Under the pieces are notes generated by a model, which saw only the letters and a list, made by a program, of their open reading frames with translations, did no database searches and was not told where the DNA came from. Of a stretch of DNA of 64,000 bases, positions 1-8,175 are shown piece by piece. Made by a program: the position numbers and the translations under genes. Position 1 is the first letter of the stretch, and every line of letters begins with the position of its first letter. The stretch is from Flavobacterium sp. N2270. Lineage in GTDB: Bacteria > Bacteroidota > Bacteroidia > Flavobacteriales > Flavobacteriaceae. The stretch spans positions 2,604,001-2,668,000 of the forward strand of contig NZ_CP110005.1 of the NCBI RefSeq assembly GCF_025947225.1, given 5' to 3'.

Positions 1-330
1 TTTTTCTTTATTCTTTAAATGTTTTTCTACAAAATCCTTTCTTGGAATACAATCTCCATCTGTAAAAAGCAAATAATCTGAATTGGTTTTTAAAATTGCT
101 TTATTCAAAATTTTACATTTTTGAAAACCTTCATCAGGCTGCCAAACATGAATAATTGGGTATTTAAATTTTAAGAGAAAATCATCAATAACTTTTCTTG
201 TAGATTCATTTGAGCCATCGTCAGCAATAACAACTTCAAAGTCTAATTCAGTTTGCACACTATAACCATAGAGCACTTTTCTGAGCCATTTTTCAGCGTT
301 GTATGTTGTTATTACTATAGATACTTTCAT
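1..330 (-). CDS. Family 2 glycosyltransferase, N-terminal part (cut by window edge)
   Basis: The first 110 codons of a GT-A fold glycosyltransferase are visible; the rest lies beyond base 1. It starts MKVSIVITTYN, the usual beta-strand opening of the family. An ADDGSNE segment near residue 40 is the nucleotide-sugar DDGS motif, and TDGDC near residue 92 is the metal-binding DxD region. No signal peptide or membrane segment is seen, so it probably acts at the cytoplasmic face of the inner membrane, transferring a sugar to LPS or another surface glycan. The next gene upstream on the same strand is an LPS-kinase-like gene, which fits an LPS core locus. Donor and acceptor cannot be told from this fragment. 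Confidence 0.9.
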   Translation of the reverse strand, partial: MKVSIVITTYNAEKWLRKVLYGYSVQTELDFEVVIADDGSNESTRKVIDDFLLKFKYPIIHVWQPDEGFQKCKILNKAILKTNSDYLLFTDGDCIPRKDFVEKHLKNKEK

Positions 331-356
331 GTATAAACTTAAAGCGTGAAATTAAA

Positions 357-1121
357 CTATTTTTTCCAAAACTTTAATTTCTTTTTCAATTGCTTTTTTC
401 TGTTAAATTTATGTCGAAATTCTTGGGTAAATTTCCACATAGAATTAAAAACGTTTACATTATTTTCACCAAGTAATATTGCATATTCATTACTCAAAAT
501 TTTAATTATTTCTTCTTTTGAAGTAAGTCTAGAGAAGTTTTTCATTCGAGTTTGAAAGTCAATGTTTTCATGAAAATTCATTCTATTTAGGTCAACTAAA
601 TAAAAAGAATACATACCGTTTTCCTCTTTTTTTATTAATGTATTTCCTGGTGAATGATCTAAAAATTCAATTCCTTTTTGGTGCATATCAAAAGTAAAAC
701 GTGTAAACTGTCGTAAAATATTCTCCGCATCAGGATAATCTTCATTTCGTTCAACAGCTCTAAATTCAAATACATTTTGAAGATGCTCACACGCATAATA
801 ACTATCCTTTAAACCAATAATATCGAATTTTTCGCAAAATGCTACAGGTTTTGGAGTTCCAATATGTAAATCAATTAATTTTGAAGCATACTCAAATGAG
901 CGTTGAGCCTTTGATTTACGAAAATATTTATATGCAATTTTGTTAATTAAATTTGGAGTTCTAAATGACTTAATACTAATTGTTTCATCATTCACTTGAA
1001 AAAGTCTAATTGTATTGCGTTTTCCATTAACGAAAGTTTCACCTGAATTATTAAAGTTTTCAATAAGAAAATCAAATTTTGGTTGAAGAAATTCATAATC
1101 AGGATGAATTGTTTTTTTCAT
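357..1121 (-). CDS. Lipopolysaccharide (Kdo) kinase-like protein
   Basis: A 254-residue protein kinase-like fold protein of the LPS/Kdo kinase group (InaA/WaaP/KdkA-like). The sequence shows LDHSPGN at about residue 155, standing for the catalytic-loop Asp/Asn region, and VDLNRM about 20 residues later, standing for the DFG-like metal-binding site. The C-terminus is very basic (KKQLKKKLKFWKK), suggesting contact with anionic membrane lipid. It probably phosphorylates Kdo or a core heptose in the inner leaflet of the LPS assembly pathway, in line with the adjacent glycosyltransferase. The frame is open 15 codons further upstream, but a TACTTTTG promoter box lies between that ATG and this one, so the start MKKTIHPDYE is preferred. 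Confidence 0.75.
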   Translation of the reverse strand: MKKTIHPDYEFLQPKFDFLIENFNNSGETFVNGKRNTIRLFQVNDETISIKSFRTPNLINKIAYKYFRKSKAQRSFEYASKLIDLHIGTPKPVAFCEKFDIIGLKDSYYACEHLQNVFEFRAVERNEDYPDAENILRQFTRFTFDMHQKGIEFLDHSPGNTLIKKEENGMYSFYLVDLNRMNFHENIDFQTRMKNFSRLTSKEEIIKILSNEYAILLGENNVNVFNSMWKFTQEFRHKFNRKKQLKKKLKFWKK

Positions 1122-1144
1122 TTGAGTAAATTCATTTATAAACA

Positions 1145-1152
1145 CAAAAGTA
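1145..1152 (-). promoter_or_regulatory. -7 promoter box of the LPS-kinase-like gene
   Basis: TACTTTTG on the minus strand is a perfect match to the Bacteroidota TAnnTTTG box. It lies 23 bases upstream of the chosen ATG and downstream of the alternative one, so it also decides the start codon. Confidence 0.55.
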
Positions 1153-1359
1153 AGTTTTTTTATCAATTTAGTCTATTAATCCTAATAAAAAGCCATATTT
1201 CATAAATTTTAAATCAACATATTTTATTTAGAAATCAATAAACTTTTCTGATGAATAATATTTTCGGGAAAAAACAAATTGCATTCGTTTCCAAATGAAA
1301 CAATATTATAAAACGAATATGAATTTAAACCAAAAATAGAAATATATTACAACATTAAA

Positions 1360-1367
1360 TATCTTTG
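1360..1367 (+). promoter_or_regulatory. -7 promoter box of tsaC
   Basis: TATCTTTG, a perfect TAnnTTTG box 28 bases before the ATG, followed by a purine-rich leader with no Shine-Dalgarno sequence. Confidence 0.55.
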
Positions 1368-1395
1368 CAAAAAAATAACTATAAAAATAACAAAA

Positions 1396-1962
1396 ATGGA
1401 CATAAATACTGAAGTACACAACGCTTATGAAGTCATAAAAAATGGAGGAATTATCCTTTACCCTACTGATACCGTTTGGGGAATAGGTTGTGATGCTTCA
1501 AATGAAGAAGCTGTTGCTAAAATTTATGCATTAAAACAACGTGAAGAAAGCAAAAGTATGATTTGCCTTATGAATAGCGAAAAAATGGTTTATGCTGTTT
1601 TTCCAAAAATACCTGAAGTAGCATGGGAAATTTTAGATTTATCTGAAAAACCAACTACTTTAATTTTAGACGGGCCAAAAAATGTTGCCAAAAATATTAT
1701 TGCAAGTGATAATACACTAGCAATTCGCATTGTAAAAGAACCTTTTTGTTATAAATTAATGGAACGAATGAAAAGACCATTGGTTTCAACTTCAGCAAAT
1801 ATTTCTGGAATGTTTACCCCAAAAACTTTTAAAGAAATTAGTCCCGAAATTTTAAAAGGTGTTGACTATGTAGTAAATTTGCATCAAGATAAAGTTTGCA
1901 AAAATCCTTCAACAATAATAAAGTTATCATTAGATAGCCAAGTGAAGATTATTCGCAAGTAA
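1396..1962 (+). CDS. tsaC: L-threonylcarbamoyladenylate synthase (TsaC/YrdC family)
   Basis: Makes threonylcarbamoyl-AMP from threonine, bicarbonate and ATP, the first step of the t6A37 modification of tRNAs that read ANN codons; cytoplasmic. At 188 residues it is the short YrdC form without the C-terminal Sua5 domain. The fold is recognised from GGIILYPTDTVWGIGCDA near residue 18, the KQREESKSM stretch that corresponds to the K-R-x-x-x-K/S-x substrate-binding segment, and TSANISG near residue 131. The gene has its own promoter box and precedes cca, so two tRNA-maturation genes sit together, 76 bases apart. The family assignment is secure; use of TsaC over Sua5 naming follows the length. Confidence 0.93.
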   Translation: MDINTEVHNAYEVIKNGGIILYPTDTVWGIGCDASNEEAVAKIYALKQREESKSMICLMNSEKMVYAVFPKIPEVAWEILDLSEKPTTLILDGPKNVAKNIIASDNTLAIRIVKEPFCYKLMERMKRPLVSTSANISGMFTPKTFKEISPEILKGVDYVVNLHQDKVCKNPSTIIKLSLDSQVKIIRK

Positions 1963-2038
1963 TTAATTTGAAGATATAAAGATTTGATGGTTAAAATAAT
2001 TTTCAAATTAAATATTTTTCAAATTTTCAAATTGAATT

Positions 2039-3454
2039 ATGAATTACACAAAAGCACTTACAAATCCTATTTTCGAAATAATTTCACAAGCTGGTAAAGA
2101 ATTAAACCTTGAATGTTATGTTATTGGCGGATTTGTTAGAGATTTCCTACTAGAACGTGATTTTAAAAAAGACATTGATATTGTTGCTGTTGGCAGCGGA
2201 ATTGAATTGGCTTTAAAAGTTTCTGAATTATTACCCAATAAACCAAAAGTTCAAGTTTTTAAAAATTATGGAACAGCAATGTTGCGTTATAAAGAAATTG
2301 ACATTGAATTTGTTGGTGCTCGTAAGGAAAGTTATCAATCAGACAGTAGAAATCCTATTGTTGAAAACGGAACTTTAAAAGACGATCAAGACCGTAGAGA
2401 TTTCACCATAAATGCAATGGCTTTTTCTTTGAATTCATCAAATTACGGTGATTTAGTTGATCCGTTTGAAGGAGTAAAAGCTTTAGAAAATAAAATCATT
2501 AAAACACCATTAGATCCAACTATAACTTATTCTGATGATCCTTTACGAATGATGCGTGCTATTCGATTTGCAACTCAACTTAATTTTGAAATTGAAGCAC
2601 AATCTTTAAAAGCAATTACGGAAAATAAAGATCGATTGAAAATTATTTCAGGAGAACGAATCGTTGATGAACTGAATAAAATTTTAGAAACTTCAAAACC
2701 ATCAGTTGGTTTCTTATTATTATACAAGACGGGACTTTTAGATCTTATTTTACCCGAATTAACAGCATTAAATCAGGTTGAAGAAATTGAAGGTCATACT
2801 CATAAAAACAATTTTTACCACAGTTTAGAAGTGGTTGATAATATTTGTCCTAATACAGATGATGTTTGGTTACGTTGGGCTGCTTTACTTCATGATATAG
2901 GAAAAGCTCCTACAAAAAGGTTCAATAAAAAACAAGGTTGGACTTTTCACGGACATGAATTTTTAGGTGGAAAAATGGTTAAGAAAATTTTTCAACGTTT
3001 GCATATGCCTTTAAATCAAAAAATGAAGTTTGTGCAAAAAATGGTTGTAATGAGTTCTCGACCAATTGTTTTGGCAGAAGATATTGTAACTGATTCTGCT
3101 GTTAGACGTTTGGTTTTTGATGCCGGTGAAGATGTCGAAAATTTAATGACACTTTGTGAAGCTGATATTACTACGAAGAATCCACATAAGTTTAAAAAAT
3201 ACCATAATAATTTTGACATTGTAAGGCAAAAAATTGTGGAAGTAGAAGAAAAAGATTCTGTAAGAAATTTTCAACCGCCAATTACCGGTGAAGAAATTAT
3301 GGAACTTTTTAACTTAAAACCTTCGCGAGAAATTGGAACTTTAAAAGAAGCGGTAAAAGAAGCAATTTTAGAAGGAGAAATAGCTAACGAATATGAAGCA
3401 GCTTACGATTTTGTTTTAAAAAGAGCTGAAAAAATGGGGCTAAAAAGAGTTTAA
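2039..3454 (+). CDS. cca: CCA tRNA nucleotidyltransferase with HD domain
   Basis: Adds or repairs the 3' CCA of tRNAs. This matters here, because the two tRNA genes visible in the window do not encode CCA. The 471-residue protein has the class II nucleotidyltransferase head: GGFVRD at residues 30-35, the metal-binding DID at 45-47, and RRDFTINAMA at 119-128. The family's nucleotide-selecting region follows, and an HD phosphohydrolase domain carries HDIGK at 285-289. The C-terminal HD domain is common in bacterial enzymes and may remove 2',3'-cyclic phosphates. Same direction as tsaC, possibly co-transcribed. Confidence 0.95.
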   Translation: MNYTKALTNPIFEIISQAGKELNLECYVIGGFVRDFLLERDFKKDIDIVAVGSGIELALKVSELLPNKPKVQVFKNYGTAMLRYKEIDIEFVGARKESYQSDSRNPIVENGTLKDDQDRRDFTINAMAFSLNSSNYGDLVDPFEGVKALENKIIKTPLDPTITYSDDPLRMMRAIRFATQLNFEIEAQSLKAITENKDRLKIISGERIVDELNKILETSKPSVGFLLLYKTGLLDLILPELTALNQVEEIEGHTHKNNFYHSLEVVDNICPNTDDVWLRWAALLHDIGKAPTKRFNKKQGWTFHGHEFLGGKMVKKIFQRLHMPLNQKMKFVQKMVVMSSRPIVLAEDIVTDSAVRRLVFDAGEDVENLMTLCEADITTKNPHKFKKYHNNFDIVRQKIVEVEEKDSVRNFQPPITGEEIMELFNLKPSREIGTLKEAVKEAILEGEIANEYEAAYDFVLKRAEKMGLKRV

Positions 3455-3500
3455 CTTTTCATTTAACAATTGTTAGATTAAAAGTTATTATTAATAGAAT

Positions 3501-3508
3501 TACTTTTG
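3501..3508 (+). promoter_or_regulatory. -7 promoter box of the haem A synthase gene
   Basis: TACTTTTG, a perfect TAnnTTTG box only 12 bases before the ATG, which predicts a leader of about 7 bases. Confidence 0.5.
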
Positions 3509-3520
3509 TAAAAAAGAACA

Positions 3521-4540
3521 ATGAAAAATAACAAGTCAGTTATAATTTGGTTATTATCCGGGTGTGTTTTACTATTTATAATGGTAATGGTTGGCGGAAT
3601 AACTAGGCTTACAAATTCGGGTCTTTCTATGACCGATTGGCATTTAGTTACCGATACATTTCCTCCTTTAACAGAAGACAAATGGGTTGATGCATTTGAA
3701 GAATATAAAAAATTTCCAGAATATCAAAAGATAAATATTCATAACGATTTTACATTATCGGATTATAAATTTATTTACTTTTGGGAATGGTTTCATCGTT
3801 TTATAGGTCGAATAATTGGATTGGTTTTTATTATTCCGTTTGTATATTTCCTAGTTAAAAAAAGATTAGATACTGAAACCATAAAAAAATGTGTTGTTTT
3901 ATTATTAATGGGCGGATTTCAAGGATTTTTAGGTTGGTTCATGGTAAAAAGCGGCCTAATTGATAATCCAGATGTGAGTCATTTTAGATTATCACTTCAT
4001 CTAACTTTTGCTTTTATTACTTTTGCCTACACGCTTTGGGTTGCTTTAGATTTAATATATCCTACAAAAAATGAAGTGATTACTTCACTTAGATCAATTG
4101 CTAGAGTTGCATTGGTAATCTTATTAATTCAAATTATTTACGGTGGATTTGTGGCGGGTTTAAACGCTGGTTTAGTTCATAATCATTGGCCTTTAATGAG
4201 TGACAGTCAATTCATTCACGATAGTGTTTTTATTGAGCAGTCTTCTTTATTAAAAAATTTCACTGAAGGTAAAAGTGGCGTTCAATTTGTACATAGAACA
4301 TTTGCTTATATTGTAGTTGCTATGATGTTTTTATTATATTTTAAAAGTAGAAAGCATTCACTAAACACTTTACAGCAAAAAGGAATTTATTCATTATTAA
4401 TTATTGTTTTAATTCAATTTGCATTAGGCGTTTTTACATTATTATTTCATGTTCCGCTTTGGTTAGGACTAGCGCACCAATTAGTTGCTTTTGTCTTATT
4501 AAGTGCAATGGTTTTTACTTTACATAGATTGAGTAAATAA
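3521..4540 (+). CDS. ctaA: Haem A synthase (COX15/CtaA family)
   Basis: Oxidises the C8 methyl of haem O to the formyl group of haem A for aa3/caa3-type cytochrome oxidase; integral inner-membrane protein. The 339 residues give about eight hydrophobic helices. The family's haem ligands and conserved histidines are visible as EWFHRFIGR near residue 90, FRLSLHLTF near 150, HNHWP near 226, QFVHRTFAY near 260 and GLAHQLVAF near 320. MVGGITRLTNSGLSMTDW at residues 24-41 is typical of the COX15 (type 2) branch found in Bacteroidota and Alphaproteobacteria. No other cytochrome oxidase gene is in the window. Confidence 0.93.
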   Translation: MKNNKSVIIWLLSGCVLLFIMVMVGGITRLTNSGLSMTDWHLVTDTFPPLTEDKWVDAFEEYKKFPEYQKINIHNDFTLSDYKFIYFWEWFHRFIGRIIGLVFIIPFVYFLVKKRLDTETIKKCVVLLLMGGFQGFLGWFMVKSGLIDNPDVSHFRLSLHLTFAFITFAYTLWVALDLIYPTKNEVITSLRSIARVALVILLIQIIYGGFVAGLNAGLVHNHWPLMSDSQFIHDSVFIEQSSLLKNFTEGKSGVQFVHRTFAYIVVAMMFLLYFKSRKHSLNTLQQKGIYSLLIIVLIQFALGVFTLLFHVPLWLGLAHQLVAFVLLSAMVFTLHRLSK

Positions 4541-4564
4541 ATTACAACAGACTATATTGTCGCA

Positions 4565-4572
4565 TAATTTTG
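4565..4572 (+). promoter_or_regulatory. -7 promoter box of the CDP-alcohol transferase gene
   Basis: TAATTTTG, a perfect box only 11 bases before the ATG; the transcript would carry just a few leader bases. Confidence 0.45.
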
Positions 4573-4583
4573 ATTAAAATAGA

Positions 4584-5357
4584 ATGTCAAAATTAAATAA
4601 AAAAGATAAGTTTTTAGACTTATCAGATTACGGAAGAGGTTTTGGTCGGTTTTTATCCAATATATTAAAAAATACCAACTTCACTCCTATTCACGTTACT
4701 TTATTGTTTGGAGTTTCAGGCTTAATTGCTGTTTATTGTATACTAAATCAATACTATTTCTTAGCTGCTTTTTTTATTCTTTTAAAATCTGGAATTGATG
4801 CTGCCGATGGAGAATTAGCCCGATTAAAAAAAACACCATCTTACTCTGGGCGCTTTTTAGATAGTATTTTCGATATTTTTTTAAATTTCTTTTTATTACT
4901 AGCAATTTGGAAGGTAACAAACTCTTCTTTTTGGATGATGTTACTTGCTTTTTTTTGCATTCAACTTCAAGGAACTTTATACAATTATTACTATGTAATT
5001 TTAAGGAACAAATCTATTGGTGGAGATACAACAAGTAAGGTTTTTGAATACAAAACTCCTAAAGCTTTACCCGGAGAAAGTCAGAAATCAGTAACTATTT
5101 TATTTAAAATTTACACTATTGTTTATGGTGGATTTGATAAAATAATTCATGCATTAGATCCAAATGCATATAAAGTAAAAACCTTTCCAAATTGGTTTAT
5201 GACCATTTTATCTTTTTACGGATTAGGTTTTCAATTATTAATCATCTCGGTAATGTTATCAATTGGTTTGATTGATTTGATTGTTCCTTTTTTAATTTAT
5301 TATTCTATTTTAATAATTCTATTAATCGGAATTAGAAAAAAATATTTTACTAATTAA
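4584..5357 (+). CDS. CDP-alcohol phosphatidyltransferase family membrane protein
   Basis: A 257-residue inner-membrane enzyme of the family that transfers a phospho-alcohol or phosphatidyl group from a CDP-linked donor. The family signature DG-x2-AR-x8-G-x3-D-x3-D is complete: DGELAR near residue 74, then G, D and D in SGRFLDSIFD near residues 90-99. About six hydrophobic segments are present. The substrate cannot be read from the motif; phosphatidylserine, phosphatidylglycerophosphate or inositol-type products are all possible. Its stop codon overlaps the stop of the convergent LytTR gene (TTAA shared), leaving no room for a terminator between them. Confidence 0.88.
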   Translation: MSKLNKKDKFLDLSDYGRGFGRFLSNILKNTNFTPIHVTLLFGVSGLIAVYCILNQYYFLAAFFILLKSGIDAADGELARLKKTPSYSGRFLDSIFDIFLNFFLLLAIWKVTNSSFWMMLLAFFCIQLQGTLYNYYYVILRNKSIGGDTTSKVFEYKTPKALPGESQKSVTILFKIYTIVYGGFDKIIHALDPNAYKVKTFPNWFMTILSFYGLGFQLLIISVMLSIGLIDLIVPFLIYYSILIILLIGIRKKYFTN

Positions 5358-6109
5358 CCAATCCAGTTTTTAAAATCGGAAACTTTTTCTCTTGCAACTA
5401 TTACTTCATCTTCTTTATAAGTAGGCAAAATTATTTTTAAACGAGAATTTGTATGCATTTGAATTTCCTTTATAGATTGCAATGGTATAATGAATTTTCG
5501 ACTAATTCTATAAAATGAATCTGGATTTAGTTCGGCTTCTAATTGTTCCAAGCTACAATCTAAAAGATAATCTCTGTTATCAATTGTGTGCAAGTATGTT
5601 CCTTTGTTTTCGCTATAAAAACATTCTACTTCATCAATTAAAACAACTTTTATTTGATTACCAATTTTAACCGAAAAACGATTTTTATATTCTTTTTGAA
5701 CAGGATTAACCAACATTTTTTTAATTGCTTCAAAATCTAAACTTGAAACAGCATTTTTTTGAAATTGATTTTGAAATTTTGAAATTGCAGTTTCTAATTC
5801 GTCTTCATCAATTGGCTTTAGTAAATAATCAATACTGTTTAATTTAAAAGCGCGTAGAGCATATTCATCATAAGCTGTTGTGAAGATAATTGGGCTTTTA
5901 ATTTCAATTTTATCAAATATTTCAAATGATAAACCATCGGAAAGTTGAATATCTAAAAAAATTAAATCAGGATGTGAATTATTTTCAAACCAATTAATTG
6001 ATTCTTCAACAGAATGTAATAAAGCTTGAATCGTATAGCCCAACTTTTCTAATTTTCGTTGTAATAATCTCGCTGCTGGTTTCTCGTCTTCTATGATTAT
6101 GATCTTCAT
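5354..6109 (-). CDS. LytTR-family response regulator
   Basis: Output half of a two-component system. The N-terminal receiver has the acidic pair E7/D8, phospho-acceptor D53 (LIFLDIQL), T77 and K98. The C-terminal LytTR DNA-binding domain spans about residues 145-250 (RFSVKIGNQIKVV ... FYRISRKFIIPLQSI). It is the last gene of a five-gene minus-strand operon headed by a secreted TPR-like protein and including a LytS-type kinase, its likely partner. Regulators of this class bind pairs of short repeats; no target site was identified here. Confidence 0.94.
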   Translation of the reverse strand: MKIIIIEDEKPAARLLQRKLEKLGYTIQALLHSVEESINWFENNSHPDLIFLDIQLSDGLSFEIFDKIEIKSPIIFTTAYDEYALRAFKLNSIDYLLKPIDEDELETAISKFQNQFQKNAVSSLDFEAIKKMLVNPVQKEYKNRFSVKIGNQIKVVLIDEVECFYSENKGTYLHTIDNRDYLLDCSLEQLEAELNPDSFYRISRKFIIPLQSIKEIQMHTNSRLKIILPTYKEDEVIVAREKVSDFKNWIG

Positions 6110-6160
6110 TTTACTAAATTGATAATGATTAATTTATAAATGATAGTTTTGAAATTAAAA

Positions 6161-6529
6161 CTATTCCCATTTACTATTCATTTCTTTATCCATAAGTTCT
6201 TTAATCTTTCTTTCTTCCCAATTCTTACCTAAAATCATCGTTGGTAAAAAAACACTTAAACCGTGTGAAAGCAAACCTATTCCCCAAAAGAATAAAGTTA
6301 TAAAATTATGCCATTGAAAATAACTTTCTCCAGCTTCTAAATTTTGAATATTAATAATAACTATCATAATATTTACTACCAAGTAAATTAATGCATGTGT
6401 GTAAAAACCTTTAATACGTTTTACTCTTTTTAAAGCTTCATGATATTTAATCTCATCATGATTTAATGGATTGAAATCATTATTTTCTCTTATTTCCATT
6501 CTTCTTTGTATTCTATCTACTATACTCAT
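6161..6529 (-). CDS. 2TM domain protein (copy B)
   Basis: A 122-residue protein with a 2TM domain: RVKRIKGFYTHALIYLVV, a second hydrophobic helix, a WGIGLLSHG turn, then NWEERKIKELM. About 35 charged residues precede the domain. The start lies one base after the stop of the preceding 2TM gene, so translation is probably coupled. It is a paralogue of the adjacent 2TM gene and of the C-terminal domain of the kinase two genes upstream. The function of 2TM domains is not established; the operon suggests a membrane accessory role in LytS/LytTR signalling. Confidence 0.85.
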   Translation of the reverse strand: MSIVDRIQRRMEIRENNDFNPLNHDEIKYHEALKRVKRIKGFYTHALIYLVVNIMIVIINIQNLEAGESYFQWHNFITLFFWGIGLLSHGLSVFLPTMILGKNWEERKIKELMDKEMNSKWE

Positions 6530-6530
6530 C

Positions 6531-6833
6531 TTATTTAAATTTATTTTTATTCAACTTTTCTTCTTCCATAAACTCTTTAATCTTTTTTTCTTCCCATTCT
6601 TTATCAAAAAAAGGAAAGAAATTAAATACTTTCATTGCATGGAAAAACAAACCAATTCCCCAACCAAAAAGTGTCCAAAAAAACCATAAAACTTCTGGTG
6701 TATATTTAAGATTAATGAAAATTATTACAGCCATTATTATTACATAAATCAGTAAATGTCTGTAAAACTCTTTTAACTCTTGTACTTGCTTTTTTACCTT
6801 TTGATAACGTTCAAAATCATTATTTGTATTCAT
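6531..6833 (-). CDS. 2TM domain protein (copy A)
   Basis: A 100-residue protein that is little more than one 2TM domain: QVQELKEFYRHLLIYVII, a second hydrophobic helix, FGWGIGLFFHAMK, then KEWEEKKIKEFMEEE. An in-frame GTG four codons upstream would overlap the kinase stop; the ATG chosen here sits two bases after that stop and gives the typical MNTNNDFERY opening. It matches the kinase C-terminal domain in the K-x-FY, GWG-G, FHA and WEEKKI positions. Probably an integral inner-membrane protein; function unknown. Confidence 0.86.
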   Translation of the reverse strand: MNTNNDFERYQKVKKQVQELKEFYRHLLIYVIIMAVIIFINLKYTPEVLWFFWTLFGWGIGLFFHAMKVFNFFPFFDKEWEEKKIKEFMEEEKLNKNKFK

Positions 6834-6835
6834 AT

Positions 6836-8173
6836 TTATTTCCACTTTGATTCTTCTTTATCTTCTTTTTGTAATATTTCTTGAATTTTCTTTTCTTCCC
6901 AAGATTTTCCATATCCAAATGTTTCCAAAGCGTGAAAAGACAATCCCATTCCCCATCCTAACATTGGAAACCAAAACCATTGAAAACTTGATGTATTTAG
7001 GTTTATAATTATTAATACAGGAATGACTAAACAATATGATATTAAATTTCCATAAAATCCTTTTAATTTTTCTACTCTTTCTTTAGCTCTAACATAAGCC
7101 ATGTTTTCAGAATATATATTTGTATTTTCCATAATAGATATTTGTTTGGTAAGAATTGGCAGCTTAATTTTAAAGAACTCATTTGTTTCTTCAATAGCTA
7201 CTTTTCTTGTTGATATTATTGCGTATCGGTCAACAATATTTTGAAGTCCTACGCCTTTTCTTGTTTGTAATGTTTCCTTCTTTTGTAAATTATTTTCAAC
7301 TACAAGCTGGTTTTCTTCAATTGAAATTTTAATATGTAATGGCTTTTGTTCGCTTACTACATTATGTTTTATAGCATTTTCTAGTAACAATTGTAATGCT
7401 AACGGAACAACTTTTGCTTCTTCATTCTCGAAACTTTCTGGCAACTCAAATGTGATACTGTTTTCAAATCGCATTTTTAAAAGATTCATATATGTTTTTG
7501 CAAACTTTAATTCTTCTTCTACCGAAACCAATTCTTTATCGCGTTGTTCTAAAACATATCTGTAAATTTTAGATAATGAAGTCGTAAACTTTTGTGCATT
7601 TTCAGGATTTTCCTCAATTAATGAACTTAAGACATTTAAACTGTTAAATAGAAAATGTGGATCGAGTTGATTTTTCAAACTTTCAAATTGTGCTGAAGCA
7701 TTTCCTGCTATTATTTTTTCTTGTTTTACTCTGTTCTCTTGATAAGTTTTGTAGAAATAAATCAAATGAATAAACAAAGAAACAATAACCGTTATTACTA
7801 ATGCTACAATATAATTAGATGGATTTTCATTTTTTAAAAACTCTGAAAATGTTTTATTTTCAAAAACCACATCTTCAACAATTCGAAGAAAGAAAATAGC
7901 CAATCCAGAAATAAGAAAAGAAGCTAAAAAACCAATTACTAATCGTTTTAAATGAAATCTGTTTTTTTCGAAATGTTTGTCTACTTGAATAAAGATAACC
8001 GCATTTGCGAAATACAAAACAAAACTATACATTAATGTAAAAATGAAATTCCATTTTAAAGCGGCTAAAGTTGGCAACTTTTGGTTCACAACCAAATTTA
8101 TCAATTGTAACGCAATAAAAATTATAATTCCTATAATTACTGCTTTTAGTATTTCTCTTCTTATTTTATTCAT
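6836..8173 (-). CDS. LytS-type sensor histidine kinase with C-terminal 2TM domain
   Basis: Membrane sensor kinase of the His_kinase (LytS/YehU) class, 445 residues. Four hydrophobic helices occupy about residues 10-142. The dimerisation/phospho-acceptor region has DPHFLFNSLN with H173. The ATPase domain shows the N-box LLLENAIKHN at 262-271 and a G-box GVGL at 307-310. After the ATPase domain, which ends near KLPILTK, the protein continues into a complete 2TM domain (about 355-440; KGFYGNL, GWGMGLSFHA, SWEEKKI) homologous to the two small proteins encoded next. An internal ATG at about residue 348 could mark an ancestral separate gene, but the reading frame is continuous. Its partner is presumably the LytTR regulator three genes downstream. 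Confidence 0.93.
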   Translation of the reverse strand: MNKIRREILKAVIIGIIIFIALQLINLVVNQKLPTLAALKWNFIFTLMYSFVLYFANAVIFIQVDKHFEKNRFHLKRLVIGFLASFLISGLAIFFLRIVEDVVFENKTFSEFLKNENPSNYIVALVITVIVSLFIHLIYFYKTYQENRVKQEKIIAGNASAQFESLKNQLDPHFLFNSLNVLSSLIEENPENAQKFTTSLSKIYRYVLEQRDKELVSVEEELKFAKTYMNLLKMRFENSITFELPESFENEEAKVVPLALQLLLENAIKHNVVSEQKPLHIKISIEENQLVVENNLQKKETLQTRKGVGLQNIVDRYAIISTRKVAIEETNEFFKIKLPILTKQISIMENTNIYSENMAYVRAKERVEKLKGFYGNLISYCLVIPVLIIINLNTSSFQWFWFPMLGWGMGLSFHALETFGYGKSWEEKKIQEILQKEDKEESKWK

Positions 8174-8175
8174 AA

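Noticed and set aside
357..1166. Longer version of the LPS-kinase-like protein starting at 1166
   Set aside because: A perfect promoter box lies between that ATG and the start at 1121.
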